Source: Azorinus chamasolen (taxonomy: Eukaryota; Mollusca; Bivalvia; Cardiida; Solecurtidae). From it: 64,000 bases of DNA. Below are positions 21,185 through 30,721 of the stretch, in pieces. The translations under genes and the position numbers were made by a program. The notes under the pieces are model-generated. The model saw nothing but the letters and a program-made list of their open reading frames with translations, was not told the DNA's origin and ran no database searches. Within the stretch, counting starts at the first letter, position 1. Each line of letters begins with the position of its first letter. The DNA is taken from positions 18,354,526 through 18,418,525 of the forward strand of contig OY755247.1 in assembly GCA_963576725.1 (NCBI GenBank), written 5' to 3'.

Positions 21185-21256
21185 GACTCGACTTGGACTC
21201 TAACCCAAGGCCTTTGGCTTACCATGCCAACACTCTACCGACAGAGCTACCAAGCC
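21185..21256 (-). mobile_element. tRNA-like SINE head, copy 2
   Basis: A second, more diverged copy of the element at 20906. The flanks TGTAACATGGTGAAAA and CAGTAAAGCCTGTCAAC match, so the unit is about 118 bp (21164-21282). Confidence 0.6.
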
Positions 21257-21487
21257 ACACAGTAAAGCCTGTCAACTCCTCCTACAATTTGAAAGTTATT
21301 TAATTTATTTTTGGCACACATAATAACCACAAGTAGTAAATGTGCAAGATTTAATTTGCATGAGTTTAGCACCAGGCATTGCAGAATTATCTCTCCTTGA
21401 ACTTTGAGTGTGTTTTGTCATTTTGGCATGAAACATTGGTTGTTAGTGTCACAAACTCTTCCTTTGGTCTAAATGTTACTGACTTTA

Positions 21488-21529
21488 CAGAGGTTGGGTC
21501 TAAAAATAGCCCACGGAGGAAAGGGTTAA
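21488..21529 (-). mobile_element. Family A end fragment
   Basis: AGAGGTTGGGTCTAAAAATA to GAGGAAAGGGTTAA is the outer part of an A long arm. No hairpin remains. Confidence 0.65.
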
Positions 21530-21533
21530 TAGT

Positions 21534-21788
21534 GTAAACCCTTTCCTTCATATAAATGCTTTGTCACACATTTGCAAACAGAGTTGACCCAGATCAGACA
21601 GCTCCTATATGAGCAGCCTGATCAGGCTCTGCTCTATTTACTCATAACATTAAGTGATATTGATCTGATTCTACAGTTTCTTCCAGAGCAAAGAAATCCA
21701 TTGAAGATTTTACATTATGAAAATTCAGCTAATAAATATTCATGATGTCATTATTTCTATCATGAATATGGAACAGTAAATGGTTTAA
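21534..21788 (-). mobile_element. Hairpin element, family B2
   Basis: GTAAACCCTTTCC at the left and AGTAAATGGTTTAA at the right. The hairpin centre is CAGCTCCTATATGAGCAG. Confidence 0.8.
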
Positions 21789-21915
21789 CGAGTAAAGAAT
21801 TTCATGACTGATACATGTAAATTTGCAACTTGTTTTGTAGGAGATTGACTTTTGGCTGATACAATCAATGACGTATGTCTGTGAAGTGTTTGTCTAGTGG
21901 TGTCCTGTATCATCT

Positions 21916-22066
21916 TAATCTTTTACCTCATGAATATTTATGTAAGAAATAATAACATAGTGGATACGAATAAATTAATTTTTCATAATGGCAATTATGG
22001 CATATGGACAAAGATCTTTTGACAGAAATCAGATATACATGTATATAATATTGCATAAATAAGTAA
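21916..22066 (+). mobile_element. Family B2, left arm only
   Basis: TTAATCTTTTACCTCATG begins a B2 long arm that fades out after ACAGAAATCAGATATACATG. Confidence 0.6.
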
Positions 22067-22123
22067 TTACAGTCTCGCCACTAGTGTGCAAAGAGTTTAA
22101 AAAGGATGACATACAAGTAGTTA

Positions 22124-22212
22124 CAAATGGTATAGACTCTGATCAAATGGCTCCTTCAAGTGTCATTCAATCTAGGTCTACACTCTCTGCCTAAGTTTTT
22201 TATGTCCAAATC
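22124..22212 (+). mobile_element. Degenerate hairpin, family M
   Basis: TATAGACTCTGATCAAATGG pairs loosely with CAATCTAGGTCTACACTC. It is followed by TTTTTTATGTCCAAATCC, the arm also seen at 52470 and 61735. Confidence 0.45.
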
Positions 22213-22257
22213 CTTAGGGTAAATAGAATAAATCTGTTTTTCTTTAACATAAAGCTG

Positions 22258-22318
22258 ATTGCAAACAGTGTAGACCCAGATCAGAGGACTCCTTATCAGC
22301 TTCTGCACTGTTTGTCAT
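22258..22318 (-). mobile_element. Isolated B/M hairpin
   Basis: GCAAACAGTGTAGACCCAGA pairs with CTTCTGCACTGTTTG. No element ends are seen. Confidence 0.5.
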
Positions 22319-22370
22319 TCAAAATCCTCTAGAGCAAGTTTAAGCCTTTCATAATGAGTGGACTCTATAG

Positions 22371-22601
22371 CTAACCGTTTCCTGCATATAAACACATTTT
22401 CACGTATTTGCAAACAGAGTAGATCCAGATCGGATGGTTCCTAAATCAGGGTCTGCTCTGTTTGCTAATGGAATTTGATACATCTTGTTTAGTTTCTAAA
22501 ACGGCTATAATGTTACATCTTCCGTATTTCATTTAACTATTGTCCATGAATATTCCGTAGGTATTGAAAATTGATCTAAATATAGAACGGAAAGGGGTTA
22601 A
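22371..22601 (-). mobile_element. Family B1
   Basis: CTAACCGTTTCCTGCATATA to GGAAAGGGGTTAA. The hairpin lost its centre (GGTTCCTAAATCAGGGTC). Confidence 0.8.
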
Positions 22602-22793
22602 ACACAAATGGGCTAGTCCACTCTAAACATTCAGCATCGAAAGGGTTATGACTTAAGTCTTGATGAGGAAGGGCTATAAGACAATTTTAAGTTTTATATC
22701 ACAGAACGAACATAGTGAATGAATAAATTTCAAATTTAGAAACTTGCCTTGTAGTCTCAGGTTTCAAAGTTCATAATACATTTACCAGTAACC

Positions 22794-23053
22794 GTAACCC
22801 TTTCCTTCATATTTATAAGCCTTTTCATGCATTTGCAAACACAGAAGGCCCAGATTAGATCAGACGCTGTCTGGCTCCTGTAAAAGCAGTCTGATCAGGA
22901 TCTGTCCTGTTTGCTTATGACATGATATAGATCAGATCTTTATCAAAGCAAAACTTTCCCTTTTAAAGTTTACATTATTAAAATTCAGCTATTAAATATA
23001 ACATTCATGATGTCATTATTTCTTACATGAATATTGAACATGGAAAGGATTAA
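22794..23053 (-). mobile_element. Hairpin element, family B2
   Basis: The hairpin has an insertion in one arm (AGATCAGACGCTGTCTGG). The right end is ATGGAAAGGATTAA. Confidence 0.8.
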
Positions 23054-23116
23054 GACATTTCTGATCCGAACCTGTAACATGAAACCCTTGTCCTGCCGAT
23101 GATGACATTACAGTCA

Positions 23117-23176
23117 TTTGCAAACAGCTTGGATCCAGATGAATCACTCGACGTCTCATCAGAATCCAAGTAGTTT
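23117..23176 (+). mobile_element. Hairpin fragment, family D
   Basis: TTTGCAAACAGCTTGGATCC with a shortened apex CACTCGACGTCTC. It is cut by the J element at 23179. Confidence 0.65.
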
Positions 23177-23178
23177 TA

Positions 23179-23537
23179 TACAGCTAACCCTCGTTATAAC
23201 GGAGGTGTTTGTTTCCAGACATTTTGCTGGTATATTACGAGGTTGCCGTTATAACGAGTTTAAATATGAAAGGAACCATATGGCCAGTTTTAAACTAGTA
23301 CCAACAGGTGAACGCTTAATGCAGAATGCAAGAAGTGCAAAAAGCTCCCTTTGGGAGCTTTTTGAACTTCTTGTGTTCTGCATTAAGCGATCACCTGTCT
23401 TATTGGTATTGTACATATTTATTCAGTGGTTGTTTCAAAGACGTAACACTAATTTAAATAATTTTGTTTCAAGGCATACTGCCGGTATAACGAGGGTGCC
23501 ATTGTAAGGAATGCCGGTATAATGAGGGTTGACTGTA
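23179..23537 (+). mobile_element. Hairpin element, family J (pogo-like ends), complete
   Basis: TACAGCTAACCCTCGTTATA and ATAATGAGGGTTGACTGTA form the inverted ends with TA. The hairpin (about 23305-23400) has arm CAGGTGAACGCTTAATGCAG and centre AAAAGCTCCCTTTGGGAGCT. Its stem is homologous to E and F although the ends differ. Confidence 0.8.
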
Positions 23538-23636
23538 TTCAGTCAGTACCGGTAGTTTCTCAAAAGCTTGGAACAAACTGCAAGTAAAACTTTACATCAG
23601 AGTTGGAGTATAAACTATTTTTTGGCTGGATAAGGG

Positions 23637-23888
23637 TTAACTCTTTCCTTCATATAAAACATATTTCATGCATTTGCCAGCAGATTAGACCCAGATTAGA
23701 CCGCTCCCATAAGATCCATCTGATCAGGGTCCGCTCTGTTTGCTATTGAAATGATATACAACTATAGATCTGATTCTACTGTTTTTGTCACAGTAAATAT
23801 TTCCTTGAAAACTTTACATTATTAAAATTTAACTAATAAACATTCATTATGTCACTATTTCATGAGTACTGAACAAGGAAAGGGTTAA
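23637..23888 (-). mobile_element. Hairpin element, family B2
   Basis: TTAA on both sides. The centre is diverged (CCGCTCCCATAAGATCC). Confidence 0.85.
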
Positions 23889-23977
23889 CATTGATAGACC
23901 TTTATGTTTCAGATAGTTAGTGTTACATGTTATAAAATGGCAGATTTCACTTTGAAAAAATCAGCTTATAAAGGTTT

Positions 23978-24008
23978 AAAGTCTGGTAACACTTTAATGC
24001 AACATTCT
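23978..24008. repeat. Direct repeat flanking the A element, left copy
   Basis: AAAGTCTGGTAACACTTTAA and onward is repeated with one or two changes right after the A element (24236-24268). Confidence 0.75.
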
Positions 24009-24237
24009 TTAACCATTTCCTTCATAGGCTATTTTTAGACCCATCCTCTTTGAATGAATCTACCCAAAAGGAGCATTTACTTGAGAAAAGGAAAATGCTA
24101 GAATTTTGTAGTTTGAAACCATTGTGATAAATAGAGCATTTGCTCCTATAGGAGCAAATGCTCTATTTATCACAATGGTTTCAAGAAATGGTTATTACAG
24201 AGGTGTAGAAAGGCGTATTTATGGAGGAAAGGGTTAA
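24009..24237 (+). mobile_element. Hairpin element, family A, complete
   Basis: TTAACCATTTCCTTCATAGG to GAGGAAAGGGTTAA, with a perfect TTTGCTCCTATAGGAGCAAA centre. It is flanked by ~32-bp direct repeats, far longer than the 4-bp TTAA. Confidence 0.9.
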
Positions 24238-24401
24238 AGTCTGGTCACACTTTAATGCAACATTGTTTAAATTTATAGGATTAGGAACATAAAGAAGATT
24301 AAAAGGAGAATTGTGTTCGGTTACTTTTTATGTACTATAATCATGTATAATGCTTTGCGTGGTTAAGACTACTAAAGAGTTATAATTCATTGATTCTTTC
24401 A

Positions 24402-24897
24402 TGTAACCCTTTCCCTGTTCTATATTTATTCCGAATTTCAATAGCTAATGAATATTCATGGACAAAATACATGCAGTTATAATGAAAAAAAATGGAAGAT
24501 TGAACATTGTAGTCATTTTAGAATTTAAGAAACTGATCTATCAAATTCCATTAGCAAACAGAGAAGACCCAGATCAGATGGCTCCTACAGGTTTTATTTG
24601 ATCTCTGCATCCTCCGTGGTTGAGTGGTTATGGTTCTCAACTGACAATCATGGACGTGGTTCAAATCCCAGTCTTTGCATTTGGATATTCTTGTGGGGGA
24701 AGCCTTCCAGCTGGCTTAATTGTAGCAGATCTGTGTTCTTCTGTGCAAGAACCAATGCAATATGCTCTGTGCACAGAAAAAATCTCGGGGGTCTTCCTCC
24801 ACCTGTAAATGGCTGGATGTCAAACTTTGACTGAAATAATCCTACAGGAGCTGTCTGTTCTTGGTCTACTCTCTTTGCAAAGGAAGGAAAGGGTTAA
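24402..24897 (+). mobile_element. Family B1 carrying a SINE in its hairpin
   Basis: The long arm with CAATAGCTAATGAATATTCA runs to the apex GGCTCCTACAGG, where a SINE is inserted. The stem resumes at TCCTACAGGAGCTGTCTG, and the element ends GAAAGGGTTAA. Confidence 0.85.
24592..24839 (+). mobile_element. tRNA-derived SINE, 9-bp target duplication
   Basis: The A-box-like CGTGGTTGAGTGGTTATGG and B-box-like GTGGTTCAAATCCC sit near the start. The duplicated target is TCCTACAGG (24583-24591 and 24840-24848). Two overlapping short frames here are noise. Confidence 0.75.
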
Positions 24898-25080
24898 CTC
24901 TATTTCACCAGCTAGATGACTCAGTTGGCTGTCTAGAGTTTGTTAATACTGGCTTTGTCAAGTGCAAAAAAAATTCATTTCCAATTAGGGCATTGTGATC
25001 AATTATTAATTAATGCTGCAGCAGGGGAATGCAATTATGACTAACAAACAGTCGTTCAATCTATACCGGTACTCTGTTTT

Positions 25081-25527
25081 CTAACCCTTTACTTCATAAT
25101 TACGCCTTTTTTACGCCTTTGCAAACAGAGTAGACCAAGACCAGATGGCTCCTATAGGAGCCGTCTGAACAGGGTCTGCTCTGTTTGCTTAACCCTTTCC
25201 TCCATAAATACGCCTTTCTATGCCTCAGTATAAGTCACCTGTTGAAACCATTGTTATAAATATTTATCACAATGGTTTCAAACTACAAAATTCTAAAAAA
25301 AAAATCCTTTCCTCTAGTTAATGCTACTTTTCGGTAGATTTATTCAAAGAGGTTGTATCTGAAAATAGCCTATGATGGGATGGGTTAAGGAATTATATAA
25401 ATCTGGTTCTACAGTTTCTGCTATGGCCACATATCCCTGTGTCTCTGTGCTATTATAGCAAATGAATCTAATTAATATTCATGATGTCGTTATTTCTTAC
25501 ATGAATATTCATGGAGGAAAGGGTTAA
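25081..25527 (-). mobile_element. Family B2 carrying an A element
   Basis: Short arm and hairpin (GGCTCCTATAGGAGCCGTC), then the A element at 25189-25388, then the long arm ATTATATAAATCTGGTTC to GAGGAAAGGGTTAA. Confidence 0.85.
25189..25388 (-). mobile_element. Hairpin element, family A, nested in B
   Basis: TTAA duplicated at both edges inside the B sequence (GTTTGC-TTAA...TTAA-GGAATT). Its hairpin lost the centre and reads GTTATAAATATTTATCAC. Confidence 0.9.
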
Positions 25528-25780
25528 GCCTTTTCTTCACAGAAACACCTTATAACCTTTACAGACAGAGCAGACCAAAAAACAGACTCCTGTTTAAGCC
25601 GCCTGATCAGGGTTTGCTCTTGTTTGCTTATGAAATAATGTAGATCTAACTCTACAGGTTCTGTCATGGCCAACATTTTCAATGTTCATATTTATGATAT
25701 TATAAGAAAATAGGTACAATGTAATTAATATTCATGATGTAATTATGTATTACAGGAATATTCATTGAGTAAGGTGTTAA
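25524..25780 (-). mobile_element. Hairpin element, family B2, degenerate stem
   Basis: Shares its left TTAA with the previous B. The stem reads AGACTCCTGTTTAAGCCGCC. Confidence 0.75.
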
Positions 25781-25915
25781 TAAAAAAAGTATTCAGATTG
25801 ACAAACTTGGGCAAATAATGCAGACCCAGATCAAACTGTTCCTTGCTATATACATGTATTACTATGTCAGTCTAATTTAGAGCTGACTAAAGGGTGTGTT
25901 ATTGAATTACTGTAA

Positions 25916-26147
25916 TTAACTCATTACCTCACAAGCTATTTTTAGATCCAACCTCTTTGAATAAATCTACCGAAAAAAGAGGCATTAACTAGAGAAAAGG
26001 ATTTTTTTTAGAATTTTGTAGTTTGAAACCATTGTGATAAATAGAGCATTTGCTCCTATAGGAGAAAATGCTCTATTTATCACAATGGTTTCATAAAGAG
26101 GCATTTACAGGGACGTCAAAAGGCATCAATATGAGGGAATGGGTTAA
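25916..26147 (+). mobile_element. Hairpin element, family A
   Basis: TTAACTCATTACCTCACAAG to GAGGGAATGGGTTAA. One arm has GGAGAAAATG instead of GGAGCAAATG. Confidence 0.9.
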
Positions 26148-26166
26148 GACTTCCATGTTAATTAAA

Positions 26167-26198
26167 TGAATGACTGCTTAAGAAAGGTTCTACTGTAT
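26167..26198 (+). mobile_element. Family K right-end fragment
   Basis: TGAATGACTGCTTAAGAAAG then GTTCTACTGTA. Confidence 0.5.
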
Positions 26199-26368
26199 TT
26201 AAGTACATATCTTGATCTGAATTCCTCTTAAAAATTGTGCTGATCCTGTTATTGATTGTAGATTAAACCAGGTCATGTTTATAAAATAAACCACTTATCA
26301 CTATCATATTATATTTACCCCAATTCACGACATATTACTTTGTACAAAATACATAGTACAAAGCAAGT

Positions 26369-26490
26369 ACGCAGTAGGACCTGTCTTAAGCAACCATCAA
26401 AAATAGATACAATTATGGTTCTGTAAGGCAGGTGGTAACTCCTATAGGAGCTTTCTGCATTATTTTTGTCCTGTATTAAGCAACCACCTA
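26369..26490 (+). mobile_element. Family K, left half and hairpin
   Basis: CGCAGTAGGACCTGTCTTAA, then GGCAGGTGGTAACTCCTATA with one stem arm largely missing, then TAAGCAACCACCTACTT. Confidence 0.6.
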
Positions 26491-26615
26491 CTTTTCAAGA
26501 TTCCTTGTGCTATTATAACTACATAATTACAGCAAATTACCCAAATGTATTATTGCATGTGTGTTTATAAAAACTCTTTGCATGCTAGTGATAAGGAATA
26601 GGTGATTTTCCATGG

Positions 26616-26684
26616 AAATAGTGTGGATCCAGATGCGACAGCTGGGAATTAAACTTCTCATCAGGATCCAAACTGTTTGATACT
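26616..26684 (+). mobile_element. Hairpin fragment, family D
   Basis: AGTGTGGATCCAGATGCGAC with its partner CTCATCAGGATCCAAACTGT around a changed apex. Confidence 0.6.
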
Positions 26685-26923
26685 TTAACTGCTATTACCT
26701 CATAGGCTATTTTTAGATCCAACCTCTTTGAATAAATCTACCGAAAAGGAGCATTAACTAGAGAAAAAGAAAATTTTAGAATTTTGTAATTTGAAACCAT
26801 TGTGATAAATAGAGCATTTGCTCTTATAGGAGCAAATGCTCTATTTATCACAAATTCACAATGGTTTCAGCAGGTGACGTTTGCAGAGGCGTCAAAAGGC
26901 ATCAATATGAGGGAATGGGTTAA
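26685..26923 (+). mobile_element. Hairpin element, family A
   Basis: TTAACTGCTATTACCTCATA to GAGGGAATGGGTTAA. The stem foot is partly duplicated (TATCACAAATTCACAATGG). Confidence 0.9.
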
Positions 26924-27205
26924 GAGAAATGTTTTAGAGTGCTGCAGATATACACTTGTTGCAGACGATAAATACTGAGTGCACAAAGAGTTGATAGGCT
27001 CTAATTAATTTTGTCTAATGACTTGCTGCACATTATGCAATTAGGCTAATTATTAGCCAAAATATGCACACTAGGACAATGCTTATGCATGTACACTACA
27101 AAACCAAGTCTTATCTGATGTATCAATTATTATCATGCATATGTGTCAGCTGGCTAAACTCTGGCTGAAACTTATATTTTACCCTTTACCACATAGTATC
27201 GCCTG
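26924..27205. other. No recognisable feature
   Basis: Nothing beyond AT-rich sequence, and ACCCTTTACCACATAG at 27181 that may be an orphan B end. Confidence 0.4.
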
Positions 27206-27433
27206 TTAACCCTTTCTTTTATATAAATGCGTTTTCATGCATCTGCCAAAGAGTAGACTCAGATCAGATTAGGGTCTGCTCTGTTTGCTAATGGAATTTG
27301 ATATATCTATTTCTTTAGTTTCTATAATGGCTACAATGTTCCTCCTATCCACATTTCATTATAACTATTTTGTCAATGTCATGAATATTCAGTAGGTATC
27401 GAAATTTGGACTAAATATAGAATAGGGAAAGGG
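27206..27433 (-). mobile_element. Family B1, hairpin centre lost
   Basis: TTAACCCTTTC to ATAGGGAAAGGG. The stem is AGACTCAGATCAGATTAGGG only. Confidence 0.8.
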
Positions 27434-27920
27434 TTTTCCCTTTCCCTGTAAAATAGCATGCAAGAAATAATGACACGATGAATATTTATTAGCAGAATGT
27501 TTATAATGGCATATATACACTGGAAATGTTTGTTATCCCTTTCCCGGTTCAGCCAAATTTCGATACCTACTGAATATTCATTAACAAAATAGTAAATTAG
27601 ATATAAAGAAATATGGAAGGTGGAACATTGTAGACATATTAGAAAGCAAGGTAACAGATCTATCAAATTCTGTTAGCAAACAGAGCAGACCCTGATCAGA
27701 CGGCTCCTCTAGGAGCCGTCTGATCTGGGTCTACTCTGTTTGCAAATGCGTAAAAACACGTTTATATGAGGGAAAGGGTTATTGGAAAAAAAAACTGTTA
27801 TAATTTCATAAACAAACAGAGCAGACTGCTGACCCTGATCAGACAGCTCCTCTAGGAGTCTATCTGAGTTTACTCTGTTTGCAAATGCGTGATAAGATGT
27901 TTATATGAGGGAAAGGGTTG
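27434..27920 (+). mobile_element. Family B2 carrying a B1
   Basis: The long arm starts CCCTTTCCCTGTAAAATAG, is broken at GGAAATGTTTG by the B1 at 27533, resumes with TGGAAAAAAAAACTG, and ends GAGGGAAAGGGTTG. The hairpin has a small duplication (CAGACTGCTGACCCTG). Confidence 0.8.
27533..27782 (+). mobile_element. Hairpin element, family B1, nested, TTAT duplication
   Basis: TTATCCCTTTCCCGG to GAGGGAAAGGGTTAT. Both flanks are TTAT, so the target was TTAT and not TTAA. The hairpin GGCTCCTCTAGGAGCC is intact. Confidence 0.9.
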
Positions 27921-27928
27921 AATATCTT

Positions 27929-28155
27929 TAACTCATTCCTCCATAAATACGCCTTTCTACGCCTCTGTAAAAGTCACTTTATGAAACCATCATGATAAAT
28001 AGAGCATTTGCTCCTCTAGGAGCAAATGCTCTAATTATCACAATGGTTTCAGAACTACAAAATTCTAATTTTTTACTTTTCTCTAGTAAATGCTCCTTTT
28101 CGGTAGATTCATTCAAAGAGGTAGGGTCTAAAAATAGCCTATGAGGGAATGGGTC
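27929..28155 (-). mobile_element. Hairpin element, family A
   Basis: TTAACTCATTCCTCCATAAA to GAGGGAATGGGTCGA with the centre TTTGCTCCTCTAGGAGCAAA. Confidence 0.88.
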
Positions 28156-28156
28156 G

Positions 28157-28440
28157 AAGACAGAATAGACCAGACCAGAGTCTGCTCTACTTGCTTATGA
28201 AATAATATATTATAGATATAATCCTACAGTATTTGCCAGGGACAAGAGTTCCTTTGTTCATAATTATACCAGAATAAAAATTCAGTAAATGGTTAACTTA
28301 TATCGAGGGCTTGGTGCAAAACTATTATAACTCCTTCACTTTGTGAAGGAGTTAGAATAATTTTGCACCAAGCCCTTGATATGTGTTCATAAAAGTCTTG
28401 ATTTCTTGATTACATGAATATTCATAAAGTAAAGGGTTGA
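28157..28440 (-). mobile_element. Family B2 carrying an H hairpin
   Basis: A reduced hairpin (AGACCAGACCAGAGTCTGC), then the long arm broken by H at 28301, ending AAAGTAAAGGGTTGA. Confidence 0.7.
28301..28381. mobile_element. Family H hairpin
   Basis: A near-perfect 81-bp foldback starting TCGAGGGCTTGGTGCAAAAC with apex CACTTTGTG, flanked by TA on each side. A second copy is at 30841. Confidence 0.8.
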
Positions 28441-28553
28441 TTGCCCCGTCATGAATGTTGTTGACAATGAAAGGAATTTACTGTTTGCTGATAACTCATA
28501 CTATCAAAACTATCATCTCAGGTATGTCCCTAAGGGCTCTTGGTTACAGGGTT

Positions 28554-28696
28554 TTAACCCTTTCCTCCATAGGATATTTTTAGATCCAACCTATTTGAAT
28601 AAATCTACCGAAAAGGAGCATTAAACTAGAGGAAAGGAAAATTTTAGAATTTTTTGGTTCTGAAACCATTGTGATAAATAGAGCATTTGCTCCTAC
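28554..28696 (+). mobile_element. Family A, left half only
   Basis: TTAACCCTTTCCTCCATAGG runs to the exact hairpin apex, ATTTGCTCCTAC, and is cut there by SINE-like sequence. Confidence 0.85.
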
Positions 28697-29130
28697 CGTT
28701 GGCTCATCTCCATCCATAGGTTAAAATGGGTACCTGTGAGGGTCAGTAGCCGGTACTGTGGCTGTGTAATCACACAAATTTTAGCAGTGTTCAATATTAA
28801 CCCATTCCCACTTAGGCTATTTTTAGATCTAACCTCTTTGAAAAGTCTACCCAAAAGAAGCATTTACTAGAGAAAAGAAAATATTTAGCATTGTGTAGTA
28901 TTGAAACAATTCTGATAAATAGAGCATTTGCTCCTATGGAGCAAATGCTCTATTTATCAGAATGGTTTCAGAAAGTGACTTTTACAGAGGCGCCAAAAGG
29001 CGTAAATATACGGGAATGGGTTAATATATTGTAGGCGACTGGCTCAGTGACCAAAGGAGTAAATGTACAGTCGGCTGAGCAGTCATTCGGACTGAAAGTA
29101 GACTATTACTTTACTTTACTTTACTTTTAC
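28697..29130 (+). mobile_element. SINE-like element split by an A element
   Basis: The first piece (28697-28796) and second piece (29025-29130) are interrupted by the A at 28797. The second ends in TTTAC repeats (about 29110-29128), a usual SINE tail. No box A or B is clear. Confidence 0.5.
28797..29024 (+). mobile_element. Hairpin element, family A, nested
   Basis: TTAACCCATTCCCACTTAGG to ACGGGAATGGGTTAA. The centre is TTTGCTCCTATGGAGCAAA. Confidence 0.9.
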
Positions 29131-29139
29131 ATGCTACTC

Positions 29140-29223
29140 AGGGTCTCGTCTCGTCTGGATCCAAACTATTTGCATTAGCAAAATAATTATAATTGAACTC
29201 CCTATTAGTGCCTTATGGGTTAA
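29140..29223 (+). mobile_element. Family D, right half
   Basis: GTCTCGTCTGGATCCAAACT then a right arm to CTTATGGGTTAA. Confidence 0.65.
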
Positions 29224-29294
29224 ACCTTTCCCTATTCCACATTCAAGTAAGAAATAATGACATCTTGAATATATTATTAGCTGAAATTTTATAA

Positions 29295-29501
29295 TACAGC
29301 AAAACCTCGATTATTTGAATTTTCTGTATAGAAGAATTTAGATCCTTTTAGGCAGGTGGCTGCTTAACGCATGGTGAAAGTCATGCAGAAAGCTCCTAGA
29401 GGAGCTTTCTGCATGACTTTCACCATGCATTACGCGCCACCTGTCTTAAAGATCGATTCTAATACGAATTTTAGTGTTCGAATAATCGGGATTTTACTGT
29501 A
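29295..29501 (+). mobile_element. Hairpin element, family F, complete
   Basis: TACAGCAAAACCTCGATTAT to CGGGATTTTACTGTA. Perfect long stem from GGCAGGTGGCTGCTTAACGC with the centre AAAGCTCCTAGAGGAGCTTT. Confidence 0.85.
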
Positions 29502-29561
29502 TAAATTTTTCAAAGGAAATTTTCGCTTTGATAAAAGCTATAGAATCAGATCAATATCATG

Positions 29562-30191
29562 TCTAACTTTATACAAATCCTTAATTCGCTCTCACTTGGA
29601 TTATGGGAATTTGGTGTATTTTCCGCATACAAAAAAGTGTAAACAGTTACTTGAAAATGCTCAGCGGAGAGCTACAAGGTTGATTCCATCTATTTGTAAC
29701 ATGTCATACACAGAACGATTACAAGCATTAAATCTTCCATCGTTGGATTATCGCAGAAAACGTTTTGATATGATACAAGTTTTTAAGATCATACATGGAA
29801 TTGATGATATAGACATGAATGTCTTTTTCAAATATGCTGGTGATGGCGGCACCCGTGGTCATTCATTGAAATTGTTCAAACCTCAAGCTAAAAAGTCTTC
29901 AAGAGTAAATTCGTTCAGTCACCGTACTATCTCTACTTGGAATGCCCTGCCGCAGGATGTTGTTAATAGTGGAACAGTTGTTTCCTTCAAGTCAAAGTTG
30001 GACAAACTGTGGAGTGCTCGCAGATTTGATGTGTCTGAGGTATACTAACCTAACAGTTATTAGACAAACTTTGACACTTTAAAATAAATTTCATCTGACC
30101 GGAAGCGGAGAACATTAAAGAAGTAGCAGAAAGGGATTAATTAGCTTAAGGAGCTAAAGAAGATCCCTATCATCAACAAGGTATCAACAAG
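29562..30191 (+). pseudogene. 5'-truncated LINE (CR1/L2-like RT C-terminus)
   Basis: Reads LTLYKSLIRSHLDYGNLVYF, then RRATRLIPSICNMSYTERLQ, then FSHRTISTWNALPQDVV and a stop near 30048. These are the thumb and C-terminal signatures of CR1/L2/Jockey-class reverse transcriptases; the catalytic domain is absent. The 3' end has a doubled GTATCAACAAG. The open frame that begins upstream at 29371 runs through the F hairpin and B arm and is an artefact of the insertion. Confidence 0.8.
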
Positions 30192-30500
30192 GTATGTCAA
30201 AAGCAAATGGAGCTAACCCTGATCAAACGACTCCTATGGGTGTTTATATCTGAGGGAAAGGGTTGAGATGCATTTTTTTGTCAAATTGTTGAAATAACTT
30301 GGCGACATTTAAACCCCAATTACTACTATATACACTACACACTCGCTGGTGATACAGAGATGTAAAATGACACCTTTACTCTAGTTTTAACTTTCACAAT
30401 TGTACTATGGTTTGATGCATGAACTCACACAGTAACTATCATCTTCAAAAAATGACATCTGCTATCTGGTTTCTCTTTGGAAACTTAAATTTTCCTCATA

Positions 30501-30721
30501 TTAACCCTTTCCCTCATATTGACGACTCTGTAAAAGTCACTTTGTGAAACCATTGTGATAAATAGATCATTTGCTCCTATAGGAGCAAATGCTCTATTTA
30601 TCACAATGGTTTCAAACTACAAAATTCTAAAAAAAAATCCTTTTCTCTAGTTAATGCTCCTTTTCGGTAGATTTATTCAAAGTGGTTGTATCTAAAAATA
30701 GCCTATGAGGTAATGGGTTAA
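30501..30721 (-). mobile_element. Hairpin element, family A
   Basis: TTAACCCTTTCCCTCATATT to GAGGTAATGGGTTAA with an intact centre. Confidence 0.9.

Larger units (their letters stand above)
29220..30266 (+). mobile_element. Family B2 carrying F and a LINE fragment
   Basis: The long arm TTAAACCTTTCCCTATTCC is interrupted by F (29295-29501), resumes to ATCAATATCATGTC, is interrupted by a LINE fragment (29562-30191), and ends AAAAGCAAATGGAGCTAACC to GAGGGAAAGGGTTG. Confidence 0.8.

Noticed and set aside
29371..30048. 225-codon frame taken as a gene
   Set aside because: It runs through an F stem and a B2 arm into a truncated LINE; only the last part is protein-coding by origin.
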